Notes under the pieces: generated by a model
What the model was told of the DNA's origin: nothing
Seen by the model: only the letters and a program-made list of their open reading frames with translations
Database searches by the model: none
Origin: Micromonospora radicis
GTDB lineage: Bacteria > Actinomycetota > Actinomycetes > Mycobacteriales > Micromonosporaceae
Direction: 5' to 3'
NCBI RefSeq assembly: GCF_003583405.1
Contig: NZ_QXEC01000015.1
Coordinates: forward strand, 88,205 to 152,204
DNA length: 64,000 nucleotides
Program-made: the position numbers and the translations under genes
In this document: piece by piece, positions 16,648 through 25,165 of the stretch
How the letters are laid out: each line of letters opens with the position of its first letter
Position numbering within the stretch: the stretch's first letter is position 1

Positions 16648-16986
16648 GTGACAGCCGACGAGAATCTTGACGCCGGCCTGCCCATCCGGCTGCTACACGA
16701 CCGTGTCCTGGTCCGGATGGAGGGCAGCGACGGTGAGCGCCGTTCCACCGCCGGCATCGTGATCCCGGCCACGGCCGCCGTGGGCAAGCGCCTCGCCTGG
16801 GCCACCGCGGTGGGAGTCGGGCCGAACGTACGCTCCATCGTCTCCGGCGACCGGGTGCTCTTCGACCCCGACGATCGCTCCGAGGTCGAGTTGCACGGCC
16901 GGGGATTCGTGCTGCTGCGCGAACGCGACGTACACGCGGTGGCCGCCGAGCGGGTCGAGGAGGACGCCACCGGGCTGTACCTGTGA
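16648..16986 (+). CDS. GroES-like co-chaperonin family protein
   Basis: The 112-aa protein contains the GroES fold (IRLLHDRVLVRME; ERRSTAGIVIPATA; RLAWATAVGVGPNVRSIVSGDRVLF), but the mobile loop and roof differ from canonical GroES. It is not next to groEL. Actinobacteria commonly encode such an extra GroES-like protein. It may cap a chaperonin variant or act alone; the function is unproven. Translation starts with GTG at 16648, exactly 7 bases after TAGCGT (16635-16640), so the gene is probably leaderless. Confidence 0.8.
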   Translation: MTADENLDAGLPIRLLHDRVLVRMEGSDGERRSTAGIVIPATAAVGKRLAWATAVGVGPNVRSIVSGDRVLFDPDDRSEVELHGRGFVLLRERDVHAVAAERVEEDATGLYL

Positions 16987-17034
16987 GCCCGACGCGCCGC
17001 CGTCCCCTCCCGTACGGTCACACCTTCCCGCGCT

Positions 17035-17049
17035 GACGCCGTCGGCGTC
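17035..17049 (+). terminator. Short hairpin with following T run
   Basis: GACGCC and GGCGTC pair around a 3-base loop and are followed by GTTT. It lies 49 bases after the GroES-like gene. Confidence 0.4.
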
Positions 17050-17105
17050 GTTTGCCGCGCTCCCCGACGGGAAGCCAGCCGCACCACCGGCCCTGGGGAG
17101 GGACG

Positions 17106-17273
17106 ATGCCGGTATTCGTGAAGAAGGTGCTGGCCTGGGGAAGCCTCGCGTTCCTGATCTACTTCATGGCGTTCCGGCCGGAGGGCGCGGCGCAGCTGTT
17201 CAAGGGGATCGGGACGGCCCTGATGATGATGGCCCAGGGCCTCGGCGACTTCCTCACCAGCCTGATGACCTGA
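17106..17273 (+). CDS. 55-aa conserved small membrane protein
   Basis: The ATG at 17106 stands behind GGGGAGGGACG. The peptide MPVFVKKVLAWGSLAFLIYF and on has one long hydrophobic helix (about 8-24) and an amphipathic C-terminal half (LFKGIGTALMMMAQGLGDFL). Codon bias and the ribosome site support expression. Function is unknown; the length is complete and no partner is evident. Confidence 0.75.
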   Translation: MPVFVKKVLAWGSLAFLIYFMAFRPEGAAQLFKGIGTALMMMAQGLGDFLTSLMT

Positions 17274-17335
17274 GCGGCCGCGCCCGCTCCTCGGTGACGG
17301 GCCCCGCCCCGAGCCGCGGGGCGCGGCGTGACCGG

Positions 17336-18781
17336 TCAGTGTCGTGGTGGCCAGGGGGCCGCCGGGCCGGGGCCGTACCAGCCGGGACCGTGACCGGCGT
17401 GGTACGCCGGGGGCGGGGGCGCGGGTGGTGGGGCGAGGACGACCGGGATCGGCACCACGGGCTCGTCGGGCGCCTCGACCGCGCGCTGCGACCCGTCCGG
17501 GAAGCGCAGGTGGTAGCGCTGCCCGTCCCAGACACCGACCGGGGTCTGCGGGTCGCGGCCGACGAAGAACGACCGGTACGCGCTGATCGAGCGCAGCAGT
17601 TCCTGTTCCTCCCGGGCCGTCCGTTCCCGGTCGACCGGCCGGCGGTCCAGGCCGCGCTGCGCGCCGTCGCGCAGCAGTGCGAGCCGGGTCGCCGCGAACT
17701 GGTAACCCCGCATCGCCCGTAGCCCGGCGTCACCGGCGACCCGCCGGGCCCAGACCCGGGCCGCGTGCCGTCGGCCGAGACTGCTGAGCGCGGCCACCTC
17801 CGGCGGGGTGAGCCAGCCGGCCCGCACGTAGTCCGGCAGGATCCGCTCGGTGAGACGCCCCTCCCAGGCCCGCAGCCACACCGCCAGGCTGACCACGCCG
17901 AAGAAGATCGGCACCATCACGCCGACGAACCCGAAGAGCGAGATCAGGATCTCGCCGGTGGCCTGGGTCAGCGTCGGGATCAGGTTCCACGCCCCGTGCA
18001 GCATCATCGCCAGCAGCAGACCGGCGATCGGGGCGAGCACCCGGACCCGACGGTCGGCCGTCCGCGCGGCGATGCCCAGGCCCACACCGGTCATCGCGGT
18101 GAACAACGGATGGGCGAACCCGAACAGCAGGATCCGGACGATGAAGATGGCGATCACCTGCTGCGCGCCGGTGGCCGGGCCGTACTGCTCGACGCCCGAG
18201 GCGTAGCCGTACCCGCCGAGGTAGAGGATGTTCTCCACCATCGCGAAACCGATCGCGGACAACCCGCAGTAGACCAGGCCGTCGGTGATGCCCGACCACT
18301 CCCGGCGCCGGAAGAGCAGCAGCAGGATCGGGCCGAGTGCCTTGGTCAGTTCCTCGATGAAGGGCGCCACCAGTACCGCGGTGAGCGCCTCGGGCAGGCC
18401 CTGGGAGTCGAACCACTTGGCGGCGGTCTCGTTGACCGTCAGCGACGCCGCGGTGGAGACGAAGGCACCCCAGGCGAAGCAGAAGATCAGGTACTTCAAC
18501 GGTTCGGGTTCGTACCGGTCGAGCCAGAGGAAGCAGGCCACCAACACCGGGACCGGCAGGATCGCGGCGGCGGTGCCGATCAGCAGCGCCTCGGGGCCGA
18601 GGTTGATGCCGAGCGTGAAGAGCATGAAGATCGCGCAGGCGGCGATCAGCAGGATCACCCCGACGAGCACCAGGGCCCGCAGCCAGCTGAGCCGGCGGCG
18701 CGGCATGCCGGGCCCGGCGGGCGGCGCGGCGGGCACGGGAGGCGACGGCGGCAGCGTTCCGCCGGGCGGGGTGTCGGCCAT
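17336..18781 (-). CDS. PrsW family intramembrane metalloprotease
   Basis: The protein is about 481 aa with eight to ten helices. Key motifs are PFIEELTKAL (the conserved EE-x-x-K), AIGFAMVENILYLG (Glu in the second conserved helix), FAHPLFTAMTGVG (His) and MLHGAWN (His). These fit PrsW, a membrane protease related to the CAAX/Abi group that in Bacillus cleaves an anti-sigma factor. The substrate here is unknown. A Pro-rich cytoplasmic tail follows the last helix. The ATG at 18781 has TACGCT 6 bases upstream; a longer in-frame start at 18832 adds an Arg-rich stretch and is less likely. Confidence 0.88.
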   Translation of the reverse strand: MADTPPGGTLPPSPPVPAAPPAGPGMPRRRLSWLRALVLVGVILLIAACAIFMLFTLGINLGPEALLIGTAAAILPVPVLVACFLWLDRYEPEPLKYLIFCFAWGAFVSTAASLTVNETAAKWFDSQGLPEALTAVLVAPFIEELTKALGPILLLLFRRREWSGITDGLVYCGLSAIGFAMVENILYLGGYGYASGVEQYGPATGAQQVIAIFIVRILLFGFAHPLFTAMTGVGLGIAARTADRRVRVLAPIAGLLLAMMLHGAWNLIPTLTQATGEILISLFGFVGVMVPIFFGVVSLAVWLRAWEGRLTERILPDYVRAGWLTPPEVAALSSLGRRHAARVWARRVAGDAGLRAMRGYQFAATRLALLRDGAQRGLDRRPVDRERTAREEQELLRSISAYRSFFVGRDPQTPVGVWDGQRYHLRFPDGSQRAVEAPDEPVVPIPVVLAPPPAPPPPAYHAGHGPGWYGPGPAAPWPPRH

Positions 18782-18851
18782 GCGGTCAGCGTAGTCATCT
18801 CCGGCACGGCGGGCCGGGCGCATCGACCGCACCGGCCGCCACCTGCGATGT

Positions 18852-20045
18852 TCAGCCGACCGGGGGCGCGGTCGGCGGTTTCGCCGCCGGTTCCGGTCCG
18901 GCCGGCGCGCCGGGCCGGTCCAACTCGCCGAACGACTGCCGAACCAGCCGGTTCGCCTCCTCCTGGCTGATTCCGGAGGCCACCATGAGGTCGCTCGCGG
19001 TGGTACGCACCTGGGCCACCACCACGCTGCCGGAGAACCCCACCCCCTCCGCGTACGCCCGACCGGCCTCGCTGACCGCGCGCAGTGCGCGTTCCCGGGC
19101 CTGCTCGGGCTCCTCGCCCTGGGCGAACTCCCGTTTCAACAGCCGTACCGCCTCGGCGAGATGGGCCACCGCGTCCGGCATGGGCGCCGGCACCGGCTCG
19201 TCGTCCTCGACCAGGGTGACGCCACGCCGGATCAACGTGCCGCTGTTGCGCATCGCCCGGTCGATCGGGTCGGCCGCCTCCGCGTAGTGGGTGAGTTCGC
19301 TGCGCCGGTGCCAGCGGGCCGGGGAGAGCAGCGCGGTCTCCTTGGCGCCCTCGATCGCCTCGGTGAGGGTGGCCAGTTCCTCCTTGTTGTTGCGCAGTCG
19401 GTCCAGCGCCGTCTGGATCTTCTCCCGGTCCCGTTCGCGCAGTCCGTCGGCGGTGACGTCGAGTTGCTCGGCGAGCAGGTCCAGGGCGGGGCGGGCGGCC
19501 CGGTTGAGCACCCGCAGCGGGTTGAGCGGCAACAGGATCGCGGTGACCAGCAGCGCGATGCTGCCGCCGACGAACGCGTCGACGAACCGCGGGATCTCCA
19601 GATGCTCCACCGAGGGACTGAGGGTCACGATCAGCACCGCGGTCGCCGCGGCCTGGATGACGATGGCGACGCTGCCACCGGCGAAGATGGTCAGCAGGAT
19701 GGCGGAGGTGACGACCAGCCCGAGCTGCCAGGGGCCGGTGCCGAGGAGGTAGACCAGGAGGTCGCCGACGGCCACCCCGACCGCCACGCCGATGATCAGT
19801 TCCACGGTACGGCGGAAGCGCTGCCCGACCGAGACGGCGAGGGTGCCCACGGCGGAGATCGGGGCGAAGACCGGCTGCGGGTTGCCGAGTATCTCGTGCG
19901 CGGCCACCCAGGACAGGCCAGCCGCGAGACCCGCCTGCACGGCGAGGCCGAGCGCCATCCGGACCCGGTGGAGCCGGTCGTGCAGGGTGGCCTTGCTCCG
20001 CTGGTGCAGTTGTGCCACCGTCTCGGCGATCCGCGCCGTGTCCAC
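18852..20045 (-). CDS. Aromatic acid exporter (ArAE/FUSC-like) membrane protein
   Basis: The protein is about 397 aa with six helices in the N-terminal half (LGLAVQAGLAAGLSWVAAHE; IIGVAVGVAVGDLLVYLLG; GSIALLVTAILLPLNPLRVL) and a charged, helical cytoplasmic C-terminal half. That is the ArAE_1/FUSC plan of half-size aromatic-acid efflux proteins. The C-terminal tail is Pro/Ala-rich. The GTG at 20045, before DTARIAETVAQLH, is chosen because the helical region begins there and a GAAGG site lies 9-10 bases upstream; the frame extends further without a domain. It is divergent from the HD-domain gene. Confidence 0.8.
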   Translation of the reverse strand: MDTARIAETVAQLHQRSKATLHDRLHRVRMALGLAVQAGLAAGLSWVAAHEILGNPQPVFAPISAVGTLAVSVGQRFRRTVELIIGVAVGVAVGDLLVYLLGTGPWQLGLVVTSAILLTIFAGGSVAIVIQAAATAVLIVTLSPSVEHLEIPRFVDAFVGGSIALLVTAILLPLNPLRVLNRAARPALDLLAEQLDVTADGLRERDREKIQTALDRLRNNKEELATLTEAIEGAKETALLSPARWHRRSELTHYAEAADPIDRAMRNSGTLIRRGVTLVEDDEPVPAPMPDAVAHLAEAVRLLKREFAQGEEPEQARERALRAVSEAGRAYAEGVGFSGSVVVAQVRTTASDLMVASGISQEEANRLVRQSFGELDRPGAPAGPEPAAKPPTAPPVG

Positions 20046-20177
20046 GTCAGACAGGCCTTCTCGGTCACGACGCAGCCAGCCAAGTCGTCGGTCCCGGGCC
20101 ACCGCCATGGCCGCGACTACCCACCACGGCCCGGGACATTCCTCCCACACCGGTCGCGGGTGCGGCAGACTGGCCGG

Positions 20178-20837
20178 GTGGCGGAGCTGATCGAACGGTG
20201 GCGGGCAGCCGCCCGATCCGCCGGGGCCAGTGACCCGGTGGCGGTCGGGGCCGCCGGGGCCGACCTGCTCGAACGGTGGCGGGAACCGCACCGGCACTAC
20301 CACACCGTGGCCCACCTGACCGCCGTGCTGGACATCGTCGACCGGTACGCCTCGTCGGCGCCGCAGCCGGATCTGGTCCGGCTCGCGGCCTGGTGCCACG
20401 ACGCGGTGTACGACCCGCGAGCGGCGGGCGACCGGAACGAACGCGACAGCGCGGCGCTCGCCGAGGTGCTGCTCACCCGTGCCGGGCTGCCCGACGCCGA
20501 GGTGGCCGAGGTACGCCGGCTGGTCCTGCTCACCGCCGGCCATCAGGTCCCGACGGCGGACGGCGACGGGGTGCTGCTCTGCGACGCCGACCTGGCCGTG
20601 CTGGCCGCGCCCGAGCCGACGTACGACGGCTACGCGGCCGCGATCCGGCGGGAGTACGCCCACGTGCCGGAGCCCGACTACCGGATCGGCCGGGCCCGGG
20701 TGCTCACCGGCCTGCTCGCCCTCCCCCACCTGTTCCGGCTGCCCACCCTGGCCGCCCGCTGGGAGCCGCGCGCCCGCGCCAACCTGGCCCGTGAGCTGGC
20801 CACCCTCACCGGCCCGGCGGGATCGGCCCGGCCGTGA
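20178..20837 (+). CDS. HD-superfamily metal-dependent phosphohydrolase-like protein
   Basis: The protein is about 219 aa. It contains HRHYHTVAHLTAVLDIV, then AAWCHDAVYDPRAAGDRNERDSA, which is the conserved metal-binding pattern of the COG4339 type. Asp in LLCDADLAVL completes the set. A phosphohydrolase role is inferred; the substrate is unknown. The start is GTG at 20178, 6 bases after a CAGACT box. The 3' end overlaps the convergent DUF4031 gene by about 30 bases. Confidence 0.82.
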   Translation: MAELIERWRAAARSAGASDPVAVGAAGADLLERWREPHRHYHTVAHLTAVLDIVDRYASSAPQPDLVRLAAWCHDAVYDPRAAGDRNERDSAALAEVLLTRAGLPDAEVAEVRRLVLLTAGHQVPTADGDGVLLCDADLAVLAAPEPTYDGYAAAIRREYAHVPEPDYRIGRARVLTGLLALPHLFRLPTLAARWEPRARANLARELATLTGPAGSARP

Positions 20838-21147
20838 GGTCGAGGGCCGCCGTCCCGTCCGGCTGACCGGCGCGGGGCGGGGTCACCCGGTGGAGGTGCT
20901 TGGGGCGGCGGAGACCGGCGGCGCGCAGCAGCCGGACCAGGTCACGGCTGGACAGCACCTGAGCGCCCAACCAGACCGCCATGGCGAACCGGTCGGCCGG
21001 GATGTCGTAGTGGTCGCGGTCGAAGCCACGCCGGGGCGCGCCCAGCGTCTCGGCGAAGACGTGCAGTTCGGCGAGGGAGACGTCGCTGATCAGGTGCGAC
21101 CAGAGGCGGCCCCGCGCCGGCCAGGCCGGCCGGTCGACGTAGATCAC
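20806..21147 (-). CDS. DUF4031 protein
   Basis: The 113-aa protein begins with the family motif VIYVDRPAWPARGRLWSHL and continues with AELHVFAETLG and FDRDHYDIP, all typical of DUF4031. The function is not known. The GTG at 21147, not an earlier in-frame GTG at 21156, is favoured by TACCGT exactly 7 bases upstream and by the family N-terminus. It is divergent from the glycolate oxidase gene with 67 bases between the starts. Confidence 0.83.
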   Translation of the reverse strand: MIYVDRPAWPARGRLWSHLISDVSLAELHVFAETLGAPRRGFDRDHYDIPADRFAMAVWLGAQVLSSRDLVRLLRAAGLRRPKHLHRVTPPRAGQPDGTAALDLTAGPIPPGR

Positions 21148-21214
21148 GGCAGTCACGGTACCCGGACGCCCGCGCGGTTGATGATCACCGGGGACCGGTC
21201 GTAGCCTCGGCGAC

Positions 21215-22615
21215 ATGGCCGCCTCCCCGCTCCTCGACGACCTGCGCGCCGCCCTCGGGCCGGACGCGGTGCTCACCGATCCGGACCTGCTTCGCGGACA
21301 CGAGCGGGACGAGGCCGACCTCTGTGTCTCCGGCACCCCGCTGGTGGTCACCCGGCCACGCAGCACCGAGGAGGTGGCCGCCGTGGTCCGGGCGGCCGGC
21401 CGGTACGGCGTACCGGTGGTGCCGCAGGGGGCGCGGACCGGGCTGGCCGGTGCGGCGAACGCGGTCGACGGCGCGGTGGTGCTGAGCACCGTGGCGATGG
21501 ACGCGATCCTGGAGATCGACCCGGTGAGCCGGATCGCGGTGGTCCAACCCGGCGTGGTGAACGCGGCGCTCAGCGCGGCGGTGGCCGAGCGGGGTCTGTG
21601 GTACCCGCCGGACCCGGGCTCCTGGGAGTCGTCCACCATCGGCGGCAACGTGGCCACCAACGCCGGTGGCATGTGCTGCGTGAAGTACGGCGTCACCACC
21701 GAGTACGTGCTCGGTCTGGAGGTGGTGCTGGCCTCCGGCGAGGTGCTGCGCACCGGCCGGCGCACCGCCAAGGGCGTGGCCGGTTACGACCTCACCCGAC
21801 TCTTCGTCGGCTCCGAGGGCACCCTCGGCGTGGTCACCGAGGTGACCGTGGCGCTGCGGCCCGCACCGGCGGCCTCCCTGACCCTGGTCGCCGTGTTCGG
21901 CGCCACCGCCGCGGCCGGCGAGGCGGTGGCCCGGATCGCCGCCCAGGGCCTCTCCCCCAGCCTGCTCGAACTGCTCGACCGCACGCACCTGGTGGCGATC
22001 GAGGCGTACCGGCCGATGGGCCTGCGGACCGACGCCGAGGCGCTGCTGCTGGCCGCCGCCGACACCGGCCCCCGGGCCGCCGAGGACCTGGCCGAACTGG
22101 CCGCCGTCTGCACCGCGGCCGGCGCCGAGGAGGTGTACGCGGCCACCGACGCGGTGGAGGCCGCCGCGCTGTTGCAGGCCCGCCGGCTGGCGCATCCGGC
22201 GATGGAGAAGTACGCCGCGGACACCTACCCAGGCGGCAACGGCGGTCTGATCATCGACGATCTGGCGGTGCCCCGGGGCGCGCTGGCCGAGTTGCTCGAC
22301 GGGGTGGCCCGGATCGCGGCCGAGTGCGCCGTGCCGATCGGCGTGGTCGGTCATGCCGGCGACGGCAACCTGCACCCCAACATCGTGGTGGACCGGAGCG
22401 ACCCGGCCAGTCTGGCACGCGGCCGGCGGGCCTTCGACGAGATCATGCGGCTCGGCCTGGCGCTCGGCGGCACCTGCACCGGCGAGCACGGCGTCGGCCT
22501 GCTCAAGCGGGACTGGCTGGCCCGCGAGATCGGGCCGGTGGGCGTGCGGGTGCACCAGGCGATCAAGGCGGCGCTGGACCCCAGCGGCTTGCTCAATCCC
22601 GGCAAGGTGCTGTGA
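21215..22615 (+). CDS. FAD-linked oxidase, glycolate oxidase GlcD / D-lactate dehydrogenase type
   Basis: The protein has 466 aa. The PCMH FAD domain (about 30-220) contains VPVVPQGARTGLAGAAN and WESSTIGGNVATNAGGMCC. The C-terminal FAD-oxidase domain has GHAGDGNLHPNIVV and GTCTGEHGVGLLK, including metal/substrate-binding His residues. It oxidises a 2-hydroxy acid such as D-lactate or glycolate; the choice cannot be made from motifs alone. The ATG is 7 bases after TAGCCT (21202-21207), so it is probably leaderless. It is a stand-alone gene, without glcE/glcF. Confidence 0.88.
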   Translation: MAASPLLDDLRAALGPDAVLTDPDLLRGHERDEADLCVSGTPLVVTRPRSTEEVAAVVRAAGRYGVPVVPQGARTGLAGAANAVDGAVVLSTVAMDAILEIDPVSRIAVVQPGVVNAALSAAVAERGLWYPPDPGSWESSTIGGNVATNAGGMCCVKYGVTTEYVLGLEVVLASGEVLRTGRRTAKGVAGYDLTRLFVGSEGTLGVVTEVTVALRPAPAASLTLVAVFGATAAAGEAVARIAAQGLSPSLLELLDRTHLVAIEAYRPMGLRTDAEALLLAAADTGPRAAEDLAELAAVCTAAGAEEVYAATDAVEAAALLQARRLAHPAMEKYAADTYPGGNGGLIIDDLAVPRGALAELLDGVARIAAECAVPIGVVGHAGDGNLHPNIVVDRSDPASLARGRRAFDEIMRLGLALGGTCTGEHGVGLLKRDWLAREIGPVGVRVHQAIKAALDPSGLLNPGKVL

Positions 22616-22631
22616 GCCCGGCGCGCCCCAG

Positions 22632-23153
22632 CTAGGACAGCGTCAGTTCGGCGGGCGTGTTCTGAGTGAGCAGCAGGAGGATCTGCTCGGCCACCGGCGG
22701 ACGTTCCTCACCCGGGCAGTCCTGCGAGCTGATCAGACCGGCGGTCGTCAGCAGGCTGGAGGTCAGCGCACCGACACAGGTGATCTTGTAGCCACGGGCC
22801 TCGTCGGTCTCCTTCGCCAGGGCCGGGTCGGCCAGCAGGCTCTGCAACCGCCCGTGGTTCTCCTCGCTGAGCGACCCGGTCGAGGTGACCCCGTCGCCCG
22901 CGCAGTCGACGCACTCCCAGCGCCCGTCCGGCTCCACGTTCAGGGTGCGCAGCGGCCCGTCCGTGCCCTCGTTCTGCAACAGACTGACCCGGTAGCGGGT
23001 GGTCGGGGCGGCGCCGGGCCGACCGTCGTCCGATGTGTCCGGCCGGGCCGCCGCTTCGTCCTGCTGGCCGAAGGGGGCGCACCCGTTGAGGGTGACCGCC
23101 AACAGGGTGGCAGCGGACAGGGAAGCGAACCGTGACCAGGAAAGCGCCATCAC
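22632..23153 (-). CDS. Secreted lipoprotein of unknown function
   Basis: The protein is about 173 aa. A signal peptide ends in the lipobox LNGC (about residue 25). The mature part contains further cysteines (WECVDCAGDG, KITCVGAL, SSQDCPGE) that could form two disulfides. No domain is recognised; a small beta-rich binding protein is plausible. The start is GTG at 23153, 6 bases after TAAGTT, with an ATG directly next. It is tail-to-tail with the glycolate oxidase gene. Confidence 0.75.
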   Translation of the reverse strand: MMALSWSRFASLSAATLLAVTLNGCAPFGQQDEAAARPDTSDDGRPGAAPTTRYRVSLLQNEGTDGPLRTLNVEPDGRWECVDCAGDGVTSTGSLSEENHGRLQSLLADPALAKETDEARGYKITCVGALTSSLLTTAGLISSQDCPGEERPPVAEQILLLLTQNTPAELTLS

Positions 23154-23235
23154 GCGCGGAACTTACCTTACCGTAGGTAGCGCGCGGAACCCGCCGGACG
23201 GACATCCATCGGCGCCCAGCTCCGATCTGGACGCC

Positions 23236-25053
23236 TCACCGCGGGAGCCCGGCGTCGTCGGCGCCCCGGTCCGCGGGGTAGCCGCGCACGTCCGGCGCGC
23301 CCAGGCGGGCCGCGTCGGCGGTGGCGTCGTCCGGCATCAGCTGGGACTGCCGCTCGGCCTCGACGCGGGCCTGGTAATGGGTCACCTCGCGGGCCCGCCG
23401 GGCAGCGTCCCAGCCGAGCACCGCACCCATCAGCTCGGCCGTGTGCTCGGCCGACTCCAGGCCGCGGTGGGTGGTCTCGAACGAGATCCGGGTACGGCGG
23501 GTGAGCACGTCCTCCAGGTGCAACGCCCCCTCGGCCCGGGCCGCGTACGTCACCTCGGCGGCAAGGTACTCGGGCGCCCCGGCCAGCGGGGAGGCCAGCA
23601 GCGGGTCGGCGTCGATCAGGGCGAGCAGGTCCAGGGTCAGGCTGCCGTACCGCTCCAGCAGGTGCTCCACCACGCCGACCGGCAACCCGTGCCGGCGGGC
23701 CAGATCGGCCCGGTCCCGCCACATCGCCGCGTACCCGTCCGCGCCGAGCAGCGGCAGGTCGGCCGTGCGCGACGGCCGCTGCCCACCGAGCCGACGCACC
23801 GCCCGGTCGACCACGTCGGCCGCCATCACCCGGTACGTCGTGTACTTGCCGCCGGCCACCAGCAGCAGGCCGAGCATCGGCTCGATGACCGCGTGTTCCC
23901 GGGACAGCTTGGAGGTGGAGTCCGCCTCGCCGGCCAGCAGCGGGCGCAGCCCGGCGTAGACGCCCTCGATGTCGGCGGTGGTCAGCGGCCGGTCCAGCAC
24001 CGCGTTGACCTGCCGGAGCAGGTAGTCGATGTCGCTGGCCGAGGCGGCCGGGTGGGAGCGGTCCAGCCGCCAGTCGGTGTCGGTGGTGCCGATGATCCAG
24101 TGCCCGCCCCACGGGATGACGAACAGCACGCTGGTCGCCGTACGCAGGATCAGTCCGGTGTCGCCGGTGATCGCCGAGCGGGGCACCACCAGGTGCACGC
24201 CCTTGGATGCGCGCACCCGGATGCCGGGGCGCAGGCCGACGTCGTCGAGCATCCGGGACATGTCGTCGGTCCACACGCCGGTGGCGGCGATCACCGTCCG
24301 GGCGTGCACCTCGAACTCGGCGTCCGGTGAGCCGGTCGGCGCCTCAAGGTCGCGGATCCGGACCCCGGTGACCTCCCGGGCCTGCCGGATCAACCCGACC
24401 GCCCGGGCACTGCTCACCACGGTCGCCCCCAGGCTGGCGGCGGTACGGGCCAGGGTGACCACCAGACGGGCGTCGTCGACCTGCCCGTCGTAGTAACGGA
24501 TCGCGCCGGCCAGCCCGTCGGCCCGCAGGCTCGGGAAGATCCGCCGAGTGCCCTCCCGGGTCAGGTGCCGGTGCAGCGGCATCCCCCGGCCACCGCCGAA
24601 GACCCCGGCGAAGGCGTCGTACGCGGCCACCCCGGCGCCGTAGTAGGCCCGGCGCAGGATCCGGGCGGGCAGGTCGCGGACGCCCCGACCGGCCGGCAGT
24701 GGCACCAGGAACGGCACCGGGCGCACCAGGTGCGGCGCCAACCGGGTGGCGAGCAGCCCCCGCTCGGTGAGCGCCTCGTGCACCAGGTTGAACTCCAACT
24801 GTTCCAGGTAGCGCAGGCCGCCGTGGATCAGCTTGCTGGACCGGCTGGAGGTACCGGCCGCGAGGTCACGCGCCTCCACCAGAGCCACCTTCAGCCCTCG
24901 GGAGGCGGCGTCGACGGCAGCACCGGCACCGGTCACGCCGCCACCGATGACCAGCACGTCGAACCGTTCGGCCCGCAGCCGACGCAGATCGCTGGTACGG
25001 CGGTCGGGGGAGAGTTGCCCGGCCACGGATCGGAGGACGTGTGGATCGCGCAC
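23236..25053 (-). CDS. glpD: Glycerol-3-phosphate dehydrogenase GlpD (aerobic)
   Basis: The protein is about 605 aa. It begins with an FAD Rossmann motif (VLVIGGGVTGAGAAVDAASR), the SSKLIHGGLRYLEQ loop, and later ATGVWTDDM and PWGGHWIIGTTDTDW, all GlpD markers; the C-terminal DAO_C domain is present. It oxidises sn-glycerol-3-phosphate to dihydroxyacetone phosphate and reduces quinone at the membrane. The GTG at 25053 lies 6 bases after TACGGT, and this removes a 134-residue N-terminal extension that is a shadow. It is divergent from the subtilase gene with 112 bases between. Confidence 0.9.
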   Translation of the reverse strand: MRDPHVLRSVAGQLSPDRRTSDLRRLRAERFDVLVIGGGVTGAGAAVDAASRGLKVALVEARDLAAGTSSRSSKLIHGGLRYLEQLEFNLVHEALTERGLLATRLAPHLVRPVPFLVPLPAGRGVRDLPARILRRAYYGAGVAAYDAFAGVFGGGRGMPLHRHLTREGTRRIFPSLRADGLAGAIRYYDGQVDDARLVVTLARTAASLGATVVSSARAVGLIRQAREVTGVRIRDLEAPTGSPDAEFEVHARTVIAATGVWTDDMSRMLDDVGLRPGIRVRASKGVHLVVPRSAITGDTGLILRTATSVLFVIPWGGHWIIGTTDTDWRLDRSHPAASASDIDYLLRQVNAVLDRPLTTADIEGVYAGLRPLLAGEADSTSKLSREHAVIEPMLGLLLVAGGKYTTYRVMAADVVDRAVRRLGGQRPSRTADLPLLGADGYAAMWRDRADLARRHGLPVGVVEHLLERYGSLTLDLLALIDADPLLASPLAGAPEYLAAEVTYAARAEGALHLEDVLTRRTRISFETTHRGLESAEHTAELMGAVLGWDAARRAREVTHYQARVEAERQSQLMPDDATADAARLGAPDVRGYPADRGADDAGLPR

Positions 25054-25165
25054 AGGTCCACCGTAGCCCCACCGGCACTGGAGGACACCGGCCCCGCCGG
25101 CCGTGATCCGGCCCACGATCGCCGGGAGTCCGACCCACCGGTGACCCGCGTCGTACTGTGTCCGG

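Noticed and set aside
19161..20177. Upstream extension of the HD-domain frame
   Set aside because: It is antisense to the aromatic-acid exporter gene; the CAGACT box and the family N-terminus place the start at 20178.
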